Below are positions 25,295 through 33,423 of a DNA stretch of 64,000 nucleotides, piece by piece. Position 1 is the first letter of the stretch. Each line of letters opens with the position of its first letter. The position numbers and the translations under genes are program-made. The notes beneath the pieces were generated by a model that did not search any database, was not told the DNA's origin, and saw only the letters and a list, made by a program, of their open reading frames with translations. Source of the stretch: Bordetella genomosp. 2 (GTDB taxonomy: Bacteria; Pseudomonadota; Gammaproteobacteria; Burkholderiales; Burkholderiaceae_B); the NCBI RefSeq assembly GCF_002261345.1, contig NZ_NEVT01000006.1, positions 992,001 through 1,056,000 of the forward strand, read 5' to 3'.

Positions 25295-26925
25295 GGTGTC
25301 AGACACCCGGTGGGTGTCTGACACCTCCCGTGACCTCCCGCGCTCTCCTCTTCTTCCATCGCGCCAGGTGTCAGACACCCTGCGGGTGACCTTCCGCGCT
25401 CTCCTCCTCTTCCATCGCCAGGTGTCAGACACCCTGCGGGTGTCTGACACCTTCCGGCCTCCGCCGCTAGACGGCCCCCCGGCGCGGGCAGCCGGCCCAG
25501 TACGCGCTCCAGCGTCATGCCGATGGCCAGCACGCGGCGGTCCGCGCCCGGCAGGCCATCGATTTCCAGCCCCACCGGCAGGCCGCCCGCGGACAGCCCG
25601 GCCGGCAGCGCCAGCCCCGGCAGTCCGGCATTGCTGCCGGGGTCGGTATTGCGGATCAGCCGCTCGAAATTGGCCGGGCTGCTGGCCTCGGGATTCGCCA
25701 GCATGGGCAGGATCGGCACCACCGGGAACAACAGCCCGTCCAGGTAATGCCGCTCGAAGGTCTCGCGATACGTATCGAGCAGCGCCGCGCGGCCGCCGGC
25801 CATGGCGGCGCGATACGCCGGCAGGACGTCGACCAGCGTGCCGTCCGGCGCCGGCAGCTTGCCCGGCGCCACCATCGTGCGGAAGATCGCCTGCACGTCC
25901 GGGCTGGAAATCTGCGCCAGCACGTCGTCGAACGACACGCCGGTGCCATGCTCGCGCAAGTAGCGGACCAGGTCGGTCCGCTGCTCGTGGATGGCCACCG
26001 GCATGCTCACCGCCGCATTGCGCCCGGCCAGCTCCGGCATCTGCACGTCGATCAGCTGCACCCCGGCATGGGCCAGCCGCGCCAGCGCCCGGCCCGCCAC
26101 GGCGCCGACCTCCGCGTCCAGGTCGCGCCAGAAATAATCGGGCAGCCCCAGGCGGATCCGTGCCGCGGGCGGCGCTTCGCCGACCGGCGGCTCGCCGCTC
26201 AGCAGCGCGTCCAGCAGCACCAGGTCGGCCATGTCGTTGGCCATGGGGCCGGGGGTGTCGCGGGTATGGGAAATGGGCGTGATGCCGTCGCGCGGATAGC
26301 GGCCGATGGTGGGCCGCAAGCCCGTGCCGCCGTTGAAGGAGGCCGGCACCCGCACCGATGCCCCGGTGTCGGTGCCCAGCGCCGCCGGCACCAGGCGCGC
26401 GCCCACGGCCGCCCCGCTGCCGGCCGACGAGCCGCCTGCCACGCGGGCCGGGTCATAGGCATTGCGCACGCCCACTATGCCGGGCACATGGAACGCGGTG
26501 TTGTAGCCGGACGAGCCGAACGCCAGTTCGTGCATATTGGCTTTGCCGACGATGACCGCGCCGGCGTCGCGCAGGCGGCGCACCACCGGAGCGTCGGCGG
26601 CGGGCCGGAAATCGCGCAGCGCGGGCGTCCCGGCGGTGCTGGGCAGGCCCGCGACGTGGATGTTGTCCTTGATGGCAATGGGCACGCCGTCCAGCGGCGC
26701 ACCGGCCTGGCCGGCGCGCCGGCGGCTGTCGCTGGCGCGCGCCTGGGCCAGCGCGCCCGCCTCGTCCACCGTGATGAAGGCGTTCAACGCCGCGTGCGCG
26801 CGTATCCGCTCTAGGTAGACGCGCGTCAGCGCCTCGCTGCTGGCGTCGCCCTGGCTGACCAGGCGCGCCGCCGCAACGGCGGTCAGAGTGTTCAGGTCGG
26901 GCAATGGACGATCGGCGTGGCGCAT
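25159..26925 (-). CDS. Amidase (amidase-signature family, indoleacetamide-hydrolase-like) with abnormal C-terminal run-on
   Basis: The Ser-cisSer-Lys triad of amidase-signature enzymes is present: Lys86 (PIAIKDNIH), Ser166/167 ([12 protein letters not shown]) and the nucleophile Ser190 ([14 protein letters not shown]). The family hydrolyses amides to acid and ammonia. The normal protein ends near residue 484 ([12 protein letters not shown]). Instead of stopping, the frame continues through two of the nested repeats (reading [10 protein letters not shown]) and then antisense to the MmgE/PrpD gene, giving 588 residues. A run of six Gs (Cs at 25475-25480) precedes the change; one G fewer would give PGAV and a TAG stop there. 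The tail is therefore probably an artefact of slippage, mutation or a base-calling error. It is transcribed toward MmgE/PrpD. Confidence 0.85.
   Translation of the reverse strand: MRHADRPLPDLNTLTAVAAARLVSQGDASSEALTRVYLERIRAHAALNAFITVDEAGALAQARASDSRRRAGQAGAPLDGVPIAIKDNIHVAGLPSTAGTPALRDFRPAADAPVVRRLRDAGAVIVGKANMHELAFGSSGYNTAFHVPGIVGVRNAYDPARVAGGSSAGSGAAVGARLVPAALGTDTGASVRVPASFNGGTGLRPTIGRYPRDGITPISHTRDTPGPMANDMADLVLLDALLSGEPPVGEAPPAARIRLGLPDYFWRDLDAEVGAVAGRALARLAHAGVQLIDVQMPELAGRNAAVSMPVAIHEQRTDLVRYLREHGTGVSFDDVLAQISSPDVQAIFRTMVAPGKLPAPDGTLVDVLPAYRAAMAGGRAALLDTYRETFERHYLDGLLFPVVPILPMLANPEASSPANFERLIRNTDPGSNAGLPGLALPAGLSAGGLPVGLEIDGLPGADRRVLAIGMTLERVLGRLPAPGGRLAAEAGRCQTPAGCLTPGDGRGGERGRSPAGCLTPGAMEEEESAGGHGRCQTPTGCLTPYRRCVRAPTPIRCIRSEALRCSSDSTASTIRPAWTGSTARAALS
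25294..25326. repeat. Nested palindromic repeat, copy D1
   Basis: 15-base perfect arms with spacer GGT. It begins at the last base of the MmgE/PrpD stop codon. Confidence 0.95.
25366..25391. repeat. Nested palindromic repeat, truncated copy D2
   Basis: The left arm AGGTGTCAGACACCC and the spacer TGC are intact, but the right arm reads GGGTGACC; about six bases (TCTGAC) are missing. It lies in a local tandem array with a period of about 54-56 bases that includes the flank CGCGCTCTCCTC. Confidence 0.9.
25420..25452. repeat. Nested palindromic repeat, copy D3
   Basis: 15-base perfect arms with spacer TGC, 54 bases after D2. It lies inside the open reading frame of the amidase on the minus strand, just past that enzyme's normal end. 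Confidence 0.95.
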
Positions 26926-27007
26926 GGCGGTCTCCTGGCGGGCCGGCGCATGCGGGCCGCGCGCCGGCCCGGCCCATTCTAGGCACGCGGCGCGCCGGCC
27001 GGTATCC

Positions 27008-27760
27008 TCAATCCTGAGGAGGCCGGTGGCCCGCCAGCCAGCGCGCCGCCAGCGCCGTGCGGTTGGCGCACTCGAGTTTTTCCATGGCGTGCTTCAGGTG
27101 CGTGCGCACGGTGGTGAACGCCATGCCCAGTTCCCGGGCGATCTCGCGGTCGCCGCGGCCCTGCGCCACCAGGCGCGCCACCTGCTGTTCGCGCGGGCTC
27201 AGGCGGGCCGCCGCGCCGGCGCGCGCGGGCTCGTCGGCGGCCAGGGCCCGCGCGAAGTACGGCGCCAGCAAGTCCAGCAGCCGCAGGTCGCGCTCGCCGA
27301 AATCCGCCGCGCCCGCCGCGCGCCATAGCCGCAGGTCGCCGACGTCGCGTCCGCGCGCGTCGGCGAAATAGATGTTGACGCCATGGTGCAGGCCGTCGCG
27401 CGCCAGGAAATCGTTGTAAAACTCGGAATGCTCCAGTTCGCGCCGGCCCAGCGCCTCGTCGACCAGCGCGGCGCGGCGCAGCGGCCGCAGGCGGTGCGAG
27501 ATCGGGTCGCGGAACTGGTGGCGCTCGTCGTAGGCACGCAGGTTGACGGGATTCATGTTGTAGCCGGCGCCGTCGACGAACCGCCGCGCCGCGGCGTCCC
27601 AGCGGTACGAGGCGCCGAACTGGCAACGCAGCAGGCGGGCCATGCCCGGCAGCACCTGGGCCCGCAGGCCGGCGCGCGCGTCGCCGCCGGCCAGGGTGTG
27701 GACAATGTCGGCCAATTGCGCCAGTTCGCTGGCGCTCATGTCGTAGATGGCGGAAGGCAT
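27008..27760 (-). CDS. LuxR-family helix-turn-helix regulator
   Basis: A 250-residue regulator. The C-terminal HTH ([40 protein letters not shown]) is typical LuxR/NarL. The N-terminal 170 residues are a GAF-like or unknown sensor and do not match an acyl-homoserine-lactone domain or a receiver domain. The gene lies 82 bases upstream of the amidase gene on the same strand and may regulate it. Confidence 0.88.
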   Translation of the reverse strand: MPSAIYDMSASELAQLADIVHTLAGGDARAGLRAQVLPGMARLLRCQFGASYRWDAAARRFVDGAGYNMNPVNLRAYDERHQFRDPISHRLRPLRRAALVDEALGRRELEHSEFYNDFLARDGLHHGVNIYFADARGRDVGDLRLWRAAGAADFGERDLRLLDLLAPYFARALAADEPARAGAAARLSPREQQVARLVAQGRGDREIARELGMAFTTVRTHLKHAMEKLECANRTALAARWLAGHRPPQD

Positions 27761-27821
27761 GGCGGCTCCTGGCCGCGACAGCGCGCGGCCGCGCCAGTGT
27801 CACATGGCCGCGCCGGCGGCG

Positions 27822-28784
27822 CTATAAGTAGCGTTCCCGATACCCGACCGGCGACATCCCGCAGTATTTGTTGAATACATCGCGAAACGCCTTGGTATCG
27901 CTGTAGCCGACCTCGTACATGACCTCGGCCACACTCTTGCGGGAATTCTCCAACTGCTTCTTGGCGGCCTCGATGCGGATGCGCTGCAGGTATTCGACGA
28001 TGCTGTTGCCGGTGGCCTGGCGAAAGCGCCGTTCCAGCGTGCGGCGGCCCAGCGCGAAGCGGCCGGCCAGGCCTTCGACGGTCAGGCGCTCGGCATAGCG
28101 GGCCTCGATATATTGCTGCACCGCCCGCACCACCTCGTCGGCATGCGCCTTGTGGCCGACGAACACCGAAAACGGCAGCTGGCTTTGGCGGCTCCAGTCC
28201 AGCTGGAAGAACTTGGCGCACCAGATGGCGGTCTCGCGGTCGGTGTATTTCTCGATCAGGTGCAGCACCAGGTGGGCGGCCGAGAACGCCCCGCCGCTGG
28301 TGTACAGGCCCTGCTCGGCCATGACGACCCGGTCGCTGACCCACTGCACCGCCGGGAACCATTGCGCGTACAGGCCCTGCGCCACCCAGTGCACCACCGC
28401 GCGGCGGCCGTCCAGCAGGCCGCCGGCCGCCGCCAGGGCCGCGCCCACGCACAGGCAGGCGACTTCGCCGCCGTTCTTGTAATGGCGCGTCAGCCAGTCG
28501 ATCAGTTGCGGGTTGGCGGCCACCGCCTCGGGGCCCGGCGCCAGCAGCGGCGGCACCACGCAGATGTCCACCGGCCCGGCCTCGTCCAGCACCGCGTCGG
28601 CCTGCACGCTGATGCGGCCGTGGTCCAGCTGCACCCGCGGCGTGGCGGCCAGCAGCCGCACGTCGAAACAGGGCGGGCGGCCCTGCTCCTGCAGATACTG
28701 GTTGGCCACCAGGAAGCCGTGCCGGGCGGTCTCCAGCGAGGCGATATTGGCCCCCACGGGCAGCAGGAAGGCGACATTCTTCAT
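27822..28784 (-). CDS. GlxA-type transcriptional regulator: DJ-1/PfpI domain plus AraC HTH
   Basis: A 320-residue protein. Residues 1 to about 190 form a DJ-1/PfpI (class I amidotransferase-like) domain with a Cys in LCVGAALAAAGGLLDGR at the position of the nucleophile elbow. The C-terminal 100 residues are an AraC/XylS double HTH (LAGRFALGRRTLERRFRQ, VMYEVGYSDTKAFRDVFNKY). The ATG at 28784 gives the standard GlxA N-terminus (KNVAFLLPVGANIASLE). It is divergent from the DUF1428/VOC operon; two direct 9-base repeats 22 bases apart lie between them. Confidence 0.9.
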   Translation of the reverse strand: MKNVAFLLPVGANIASLETARHGFLVANQYLQEQGRPPCFDVRLLAATPRVQLDHGRISVQADAVLDEAGPVDICVVPPLLAPGPEAVAANPQLIDWLTRHYKNGGEVACLCVGAALAAAGGLLDGRRAVVHWVAQGLYAQWFPAVQWVSDRVVMAEQGLYTSGGAFSAAHLVLHLIEKYTDRETAIWCAKFFQLDWSRQSQLPFSVFVGHKAHADEVVRAVQQYIEARYAERLTVEGLAGRFALGRRTLERRFRQATGNSIVEYLQRIRIEAAKKQLENSRKSVAEVMYEVGYSDTKAFRDVFNKYCGMSPVGYRERYL

Positions 28785-28808
28785 GGCGCCAGCATAGCGC
28801 CACATGGC

Positions 28809-28839
28809 TGTCGCAATCCACCCGCAAGATTGTCGCAAT
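28809..28839 (+). promoter_or_regulatory. Candidate AraC-type operator: direct repeat TGTCGCAAT x2
   Basis: TGTCGCAAT at 28809-28817 and again at 28831-28839, spaced 22 bases start to start (two helical turns), between the GlxA-type regulator and the DUF1428 gene. Directly repeated half-sites about two turns apart are what AraC-type activators bind. Confidence 0.6.
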
Positions 28840-28914
28840 TCCCCATCGGCAGCGAGGGGAATTCCCGATACAGTAGTCGTCCGGCCACCCGCCGGCCAAC
28901 CCAGGAGCATCGCC

Positions 28915-29274
28915 ATGGAACAGTACGTAGACGGCTTCCTGCTTGCCGTCCCCAAAGACAAGCTGGACGCCTACAAGGCGATGGCCACCCTCGCCGGCCA
29001 GGTCTGGAAAGAACACGGCGCGCTGGACTACCGCGAATGCGTCGGCGACGACCTGAACATGGACGCGGGCTGCGCCAGCTTCACCGCCGCCGCGGGCGCG
29101 CGCGACGACGAGGTGGTGATCTTCGCCTGGATTCTCTACCCCAGCAAGGCCGACCGCGACCGCATCAACGCCGCCGTCATGGCCGACCAGCGCCTGCACG
29201 AAGGGGCCGTGGAAGGCGTCTTCGAAATGCGGCGCATGGCCTGGGGCGGGTTCCGCACCCTGGTCGCGGCGTAG
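28915..29274 (+). CDS. DUF1428 family small protein
   Basis: A 119-residue protein of the DUF1428 family (YbaA-like), predicted alpha+beta-barrel dimer. It starts YVDGFLLAVPKDKLDAYKAM, ends with FEMRRMAWGGFRTLV, and matches the family in length. No reaction is established that I can cite from sequence. An AGGAG site precedes the ATG. It is divergent from the GlxA regulator and followed by two VOC-fold genes, so it is probably part of a stress or detoxification operon. Confidence 0.88.
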   Translation: MEQYVDGFLLAVPKDKLDAYKAMATLAGQVWKEHGALDYRECVGDDLNMDAGCASFTAAAGARDDEVVIFAWILYPSKADRDRINAAVMADQRLHEGAVEGVFEMRRMAWGGFRTLVAA

Positions 29275-29378
29275 CGCCGCGGCAAAAAAAATCGCCGCCG
29301 CTGTCGATCCAGCGCCCGGCCGATCGTCGTACCCATACAGCGGCCTGCCATCCCGGCGCCGCCCTACTGGAGCCCATC

Positions 29379-29870
29379 ATGGCCACCGTCAAACCCATTC
29401 CCGACGACATGCACTCGCTGACCCCGCACCTGACCTGCGACGGCGCGGCCGAGGCCATCAAGTTCTACGTCAAGGCATTCAACGCCGTCGAGCTGGCGTC
29501 CCTGCCGACCCCCGACGGCAAGATCGCGCACGCCGCGGTGCGCATCGGCGATTCCACCCTGATGCTGTGCGACGCCTTCCCCGAATGGGGCGCCTGCGAT
29601 CCCAAGGCGCTGAAGGGCTCGCCGGTGGTCATCCACCTGTACGTCGAAGACGTGGACGCGGCCATGGCCCAGGCCCAGGCCGCCGGCGCCACCGTGACCA
29701 TGCCCGCCACCGACATGTTCTGGGGCGACCGCTACGGCCAGCTGACCGACCCGTTCGGGCACCGCTGGTCGATCGCCACGCACAAGCAGGACCTCACGCC
29801 CGAGCAGATCCAGGAAGCCATGCGCAACGCGCCGCCGTGCCCCGACATGGCCGGCAAGGGCCAGTCATGA
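29379..29870 (+). CDS. VOC-fold glyoxalase/bleomycin-resistance-like protein (PhnB-like)
   Basis: A 163-residue vicinal-oxygen-chelate protein. The two beta-alpha-beta-beta-beta halves are visible (LTPHLTCDGAAEAIKFYVKA; PVVIHLYVEDVDAAMAQAQA), with DRYGQLTDPFGHRWSIATH at the metal/active site end. The family covers glyoxalases, dioxygenases and antibiotic-binding proteins; the activity here is unknown. The stop overlaps the next VOC gene's start (ATGA), implying coupled translation. GGAG precedes the ATG. Confidence 0.88.
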   Translation: MATVKPIPDDMHSLTPHLTCDGAAEAIKFYVKAFNAVELASLPTPDGKIAHAAVRIGDSTLMLCDAFPEWGACDPKALKGSPVVIHLYVEDVDAAMAQAQAAGATVTMPATDMFWGDRYGQLTDPFGHRWSIATHKQDLTPEQIQEAMRNAPPCPDMAGKGQS

Positions 29871-30349
29871 GCGGCGGCCAGGCGATCACCACGTTCCTGT
29901 GGTTCGACCACCAGGCCGAGGAGGCCGCCCGGTTCTATACCTCGGTCTTCAAGAACTCGCGGCTGGGCGATATCGTCCGCTACCCGGCGGGCACGCCCGG
30001 CCCCGAAGGCTCGGTCATGACGGTCACGTTCACCCTGAACGGCCAGGAATTCGTGGCGCTCAACGGCGGCCCGCACTTCAGCTTCACGCCGGCCATCTCG
30101 CTGGTGATCAACTGCCAGGACCAGGTCGAAGTCGATTACTACTGGGAACGCCTGTCCACCGGCGGGCCAGGCGAGCAATGCGGCTGGGTGCAGGACAAGT
30201 ACGGCCTGTCGTGGCAGATCGTGCCGGTGGAGCTGACCAGCATGCTCAAGCGCGCCGATTCGGCCGCCGCGGCGCGCATCATGAAGGCCGTGCTGGGTAT
30301 GCGCAAGCTGGACCTGGCGGCGATCCGGCGCGCCGGCCAGGCGGCGTAG
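29867..30349 (+). CDS. VOC-fold protein, PhnB/3-demethylubiquinone-methyltransferase-like domain
   Basis: A 160-residue VOC protein starting QAITTFLWFDHQAEEAARFY, with VMTVTFTLNGQEFVALNGGP and CGWVQDKYGLSWQIVP, all typical of the 3-dmu-9_3-mt subgroup. Despite that name these are not methyltransferases by sequence. It overlaps the preceding VOC gene by four bases and ends the DUF1428 operon. Confidence 0.88.
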   Translation: MSGGQAITTFLWFDHQAEEAARFYTSVFKNSRLGDIVRYPAGTPGPEGSVMTVTFTLNGQEFVALNGGPHFSFTPAISLVINCQDQVEVDYYWERLSTGGPGEQCGWVQDKYGLSWQIVPVELTSMLKRADSAAAARIMKAVLGMRKLDLAAIRRAGQAA

Positions 30350-30477
30350 CCGTCCGCTCGGCAGCCCGCATACGGGCCGGCTTGCGCGCGGGCAAGCCCG
30401 GCCCGGATGCGCGGCTTGAACCGGCGCCCATAAACACCTAAGGTGTGCTATTGCGCCACCACGACTCGACCGCCGCC

Positions 30478-31131
30478 ATGTCCGCCTCCGACCGCCCCCA
30501 GACCCTCGGCGAAGAAATCGCCAACAGCATCAGCCATGGCCTGGGCGCGCTGGGCGCCGTGGCCGCGGCGCCGCTGCTGATCGTCGGCGCCACGCGCCGG
30601 GGCGATGCGGCCCTGATCGCCGGCGCGGCCGTCTTCGCGGCCAGCATGTGTTTGCTGTACCTGGCGTCCACCCTGTACCACGCCCTGCCGCGCGGGCGCG
30701 CCAAGCAAGTCTTCAACGTGCTGGACCACTCCGCCATCTATTTGCTCATCGCCGGCACCTATACGCCGTTCGCGCTCGGGCCGCTGCGCGGCCCATGGGG
30801 CTGGACCCTGCTCGGCCTGGTGTGGGGCCTGGCGGCGCTGGGCGTGGCGCTCAAGGCCATGCGGCGGCTCGACCGCCCGGCGGTCTCGCTGGCGCTGTAC
30901 CTGGCCATGGGCTGGCTGGTGGCCATTGCCGTCGATCCGGTCGTCGAGCACGTGCCCGCCGGGGGGCTTTGGCTGCTGCTGGCCGGCGGCCTGGCCTATA
31001 CCGGCGGCGTGCTGTTCTTCGTGTTCGACTCGCGCTGGCGCTACAGCCACTTCGTCTGGCACCTGTTCGTGCTGGCCGGCACGGCCTGCCACTTCTTCGC
31101 GGCCCTGTGGTACGCCGTGCCGCCCGCCTGA
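30478..31131 (+). CDS. Haemolysin III family (YqfA/PAQR-like) membrane protein
   Basis: A 217-residue, seven-helix membrane protein. The PAQR/HlyIII zinc-binding motifs are present: LASTLYHALP, DHSAIYLLIAGTYTPF near the middle and SHFVWHLFVLAGTACHF at the end, giving the conserved S/H...D...HxxxH pattern. Bacterial members are thought to affect membrane lipid composition. I chose ATG 30478 (MSASDRPQTLGEEIANS) over ATG-less extension to 30445. It ends four bases before the convergent amidotransferase gene. Confidence 0.88.
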   Translation: MSASDRPQTLGEEIANSISHGLGALGAVAAAPLLIVGATRRGDAALIAGAAVFAASMCLLYLASTLYHALPRGRAKQVFNVLDHSAIYLLIAGTYTPFALGPLRGPWGWTLLGLVWGLAALGVALKAMRRLDRPAVSLALYLAMGWLVAIAVDPVVEHVPAGGLWLLLAGGLAYTGGVLFFVFDSRWRYSHFVWHLFVLAGTACHFFAALWYAVPPA

Positions 31132-31135
31132 CGCG

Positions 31136-31972
31136 TCAGCCGCCCGCAGGCGCGAAATCGTAGCGCCGCACCTGCCCCCCGCCCGCGATGATGGCGCAGG
31201 CCTCCGGCACTTCCTCCCAGGCGCCCGGCAGTTCGGTCAAGGGCTCCGACAGCAGCATGTAGGTGTCGTCGTCCAGCGCCGCAATGCGCGGCTCGTCGGG
31301 ATACAACTGTTTCAGGTGGCGCACATCGGTATTGTGGAACAGCGAACGCGAATTCGCCTCGCTGGAATAGCGCACCGCGATCAGGCGCTGGCCGTCCAGC
31401 GCGCACACGGTCATGTTCAACGGGTGCGCCACGCCGTGGCGGTGGCCCACCTCCTCCACCAGTCCCGCCATGCGCTGCAGCGCCGGCAGCGGGTCCTTCT
31501 CCAGGCCGAAGCTCAGCGCCAGCAGGAACATCACCTCCGAATCGGTGGAGCCTTCCAGTGACGGAAAGTAGGACGGCGCGATGTGCAGCATCAGCTCGCG
31601 CCGCAACAGCGGGTATTCGCGGATCAGGCCGTTGTGCACGAACAGCCAGCGGCCATGCCGGAACGGATGGCAATTGGTCTCCTGGGCCGGCGTGTCGGTG
31701 GCCGCCCGGATATGGGCCACGAACAGCGACGCCTTGATGGCGCGCGCCGCCTCGCGCAGGTTGCGGTCGTTCCAGGCCGGGTGAATGCTGCGGTAGCGGA
31801 ACGGCGCCTCGTCCGGATCGCGCCCATACCAGCCCACCCCGAAGCCGTCGCCGTTGGTGGTGGTGGCGCCCAGGCGCGCATGCAGGCTCTGGTCTATCAG
31901 GGAATGCCGGGCCTTGAAAATCACGGTCTCCAGCTTCAGCGGACTGCCGGTATAAGCCATCCAGCGGCACAT
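31136..31972 (-). CDS. Class II glutamine amidotransferase-like protein (YafJ/EgtC family)
   Basis: A 278-residue N-terminal nucleophile protein. Cys2 (MCRWMAYTG) is the nucleophile after Met removal, and NGDGFGVGWYGR, VAHIRAATDTP, NCHPF and FVHNGLI form the glutaminase site. Relatives hydrolyse glutamine or gamma-glutamyl peptides, as EgtC does in ergothioneine synthesis, but no ergothioneine genes are here. It has its own AT-rich upstream region shared with sorA. Confidence 0.88.
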   Translation of the reverse strand: MCRWMAYTGSPLKLETVIFKARHSLIDQSLHARLGATTTNGDGFGVGWYGRDPDEAPFRYRSIHPAWNDRNLREAARAIKASLFVAHIRAATDTPAQETNCHPFRHGRWLFVHNGLIREYPLLRRELMLHIAPSYFPSLEGSTDSEVMFLLALSFGLEKDPLPALQRMAGLVEEVGHRHGVAHPLNMTVCALDGQRLIAVRYSSEANSRSLFHNTDVRHLKQLYPDEPRIAALDDDTYMLLSEPLTELPGAWEEVPEACAIIAGGGQVRRYDFAPAGG

Positions 31973-31995
31973 GGTGTCTCTCCCGCTTATTGTTT

Positions 31996-32037
31996 ACTTT
32001 GCGTTTATATATGGATTTCAATAATTGAACTTTGCGT
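31996..32037. promoter_or_regulatory. Direct repeats ACTTTGCGT flanking a TCAAT-A-ATTGA palindrome
   Basis: ACTTTGCGT at 31996-32004 and 32029-32037, 33 bases apart (three helical turns). TCAATAATTGA at 32018-32028 is a perfect odd palindrome placed directly against the second repeat. The block lies between the divergent amidotransferase and sulfite dehydrogenase genes in an AT-rich patch. A TTGACA lies at 32048-32053. The regulator is unknown. Confidence 0.4.
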
Positions 32038-32179
32038 CTTACAACCAATTGACATAAAGAACGGCATTGCCCATGATGACGGCAGCCGCCCCGACGGGCG
32101 ACGGCCGCCGCACGGCGGCCCACCATAACCACAATACCGCGCCAGCCCGCACTGTGCGCGGCGATCACGGAGGCATGCC

Positions 32180-33409
32180 ATGAACACCACTCCCCTCGAC
32201 CCCGCGCGGCGGCGCTTGCTGGCCGGCGGTGCCGGCGCCCTGGCCGCCGCCGGGCTGGGCGCCGCCCCGGGCCTGGCGCGCGCCAGCGAAGCGGCCGCCA
32301 AGGAAGCCGCGCCGGCGGCCAAGCCGCTGCCGGCCTATGCCGCCTGGAAGGACGCCGACAGCGTCATCGTACACAGCGCCAACACCATCGAGACCCGGCG
32401 CGGCGCGTTCGGCGACGGGGTGATCACGCCGTCGCGGGAACTGTACGTGCGCAACAACCTGCCGCCGCCGGACGCCTCCATTCTCGACGACCGCGACGCC
32501 TGGACGGTCGAGATCCAGGGCGTGAAGAACCCGCGCAGCTTCACCCTGGCCGAACTCAAGACACTGGGCGTGGAGACGATGGCCACCGTGCTGCAATGCT
32601 CGGGCAACGGGCGCGGCTTCTTCCCGCACAAGCCCAGCGGCACGCAATGGCAGGTGGGCGCGGCCGGCTGCGTGCTGTGGACCGGCATCCCGGTGCGCGC
32701 GCTGGTCGAGCAACTGGGCGGCGTGGACGGCGACCTGAAGTACATGACCGGCACCGGCGGCGAGAAGCTGCCCGAAGGGCTGGATCCCAAGACCCTGATG
32801 GTGGAGCGCTCGGTGCCGCGCGAGGCCATGCAGGACGCGATGCTGGCGTGGGAGATGAACAACGAGCCGCTCAGCCTCGCGCACGGCGGGCCGCTGCGCC
32901 TGATCGTGCCGGGCTATACCGGCGTGAACAACGTCAAGTACATCAAGCGCCTGGCGTTCACCGCCGACCAGAGCCCGGTCAAGATCCAGCAGACCAGCTA
33001 CCGGATCGCGCCGCTGGACGCCAAGCCCGGCCCCGAACACCCGTCGGCCTGGGCCATGACGCCCAAGTCGTGGATCACCGCGCCCGGCGCGGACGGCGAG
33101 CCGGTCAAGGCCGGCCGCGCGCTGGTGCGCGGCGTGGCGTTCGGCGGCATGCACGCCGTCAAGCGCGTGGATGTGTCGGTCGACGGCGGCAAGACCTGGA
33201 AGCAGGCCGCGCTGGTCGGCCCCGACCTGGGCAAGTACGCCTGGCGCCAGTTCGCGCTGGCCGTCGAGCTGCCCGCCGGCCAGCATACGCTAGCCAGCCG
33301 GGTCGAGGACAGCGAAGGCAACGTGCAGGTCGAGAACCGCGAAGAAAACGCGCGCGGCTACCTCAACAGCAGCTGGCGCGACCACGCGCTGCAGATCACG
33401 GTTTCATAG
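32180..33409 (+). CDS. sorA: Sulfite dehydrogenase molybdenum subunit, SorA-like
   Basis: A 409-residue molybdopterin protein of the sulfite oxidase family. The N-terminus has a Tat signal (ARRRLLAGG, then an Ala-rich run to LARAS), as expected for periplasmic Mo enzymes. The Mo-binding Cys is in TVLQCSGNGRGFF, followed by the dimerisation domain (VDVSVDGGKTWKQA). It oxidises sulfite to sulfate and passes electrons to a cytochrome c, encoded immediately downstream after 14 bases. SoxC-type enzymes are similar, but no sox genes are nearby, and the paired small cytochrome favours SorAB. Confidence 0.88.
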   Translation: MNTTPLDPARRRLLAGGAGALAAAGLGAAPGLARASEAAAKEAAPAAKPLPAYAAWKDADSVIVHSANTIETRRGAFGDGVITPSRELYVRNNLPPPDASILDDRDAWTVEIQGVKNPRSFTLAELKTLGVETMATVLQCSGNGRGFFPHKPSGTQWQVGAAGCVLWTGIPVRALVEQLGGVDGDLKYMTGTGGEKLPEGLDPKTLMVERSVPREAMQDAMLAWEMNNEPLSLAHGGPLRLIVPGYTGVNNVKYIKRLAFTADQSPVKIQQTSYRIAPLDAKPGPEHPSAWAMTPKSWITAPGADGEPVKAGRALVRGVAFGGMHAVKRVDVSVDGGKTWKQAALVGPDLGKYAWRQFALAVELPAGQHTLASRVEDSEGNVQVENREENARGYLNSSWRDHALQITVS

Positions 33410-33423
33410 GAACGGCGGCATCG

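Noticed and set aside
25294-25452. CRISPR-like array of three repeats
   Set aside because: The repeats are nested palindromes, the intervening sequences are near copies of each other rather than unique spacers, and no cas genes are present.
29265-29281. Hairpin CGCGGCG-TAG-CGCCGCG followed by A8 at the end of the DUF1428 gene
   Set aside because: The tract after the stem is A, not T, on the coding strand, and on the other strand the T run precedes the stem, so it is not a normal intrinsic terminator in either direction.
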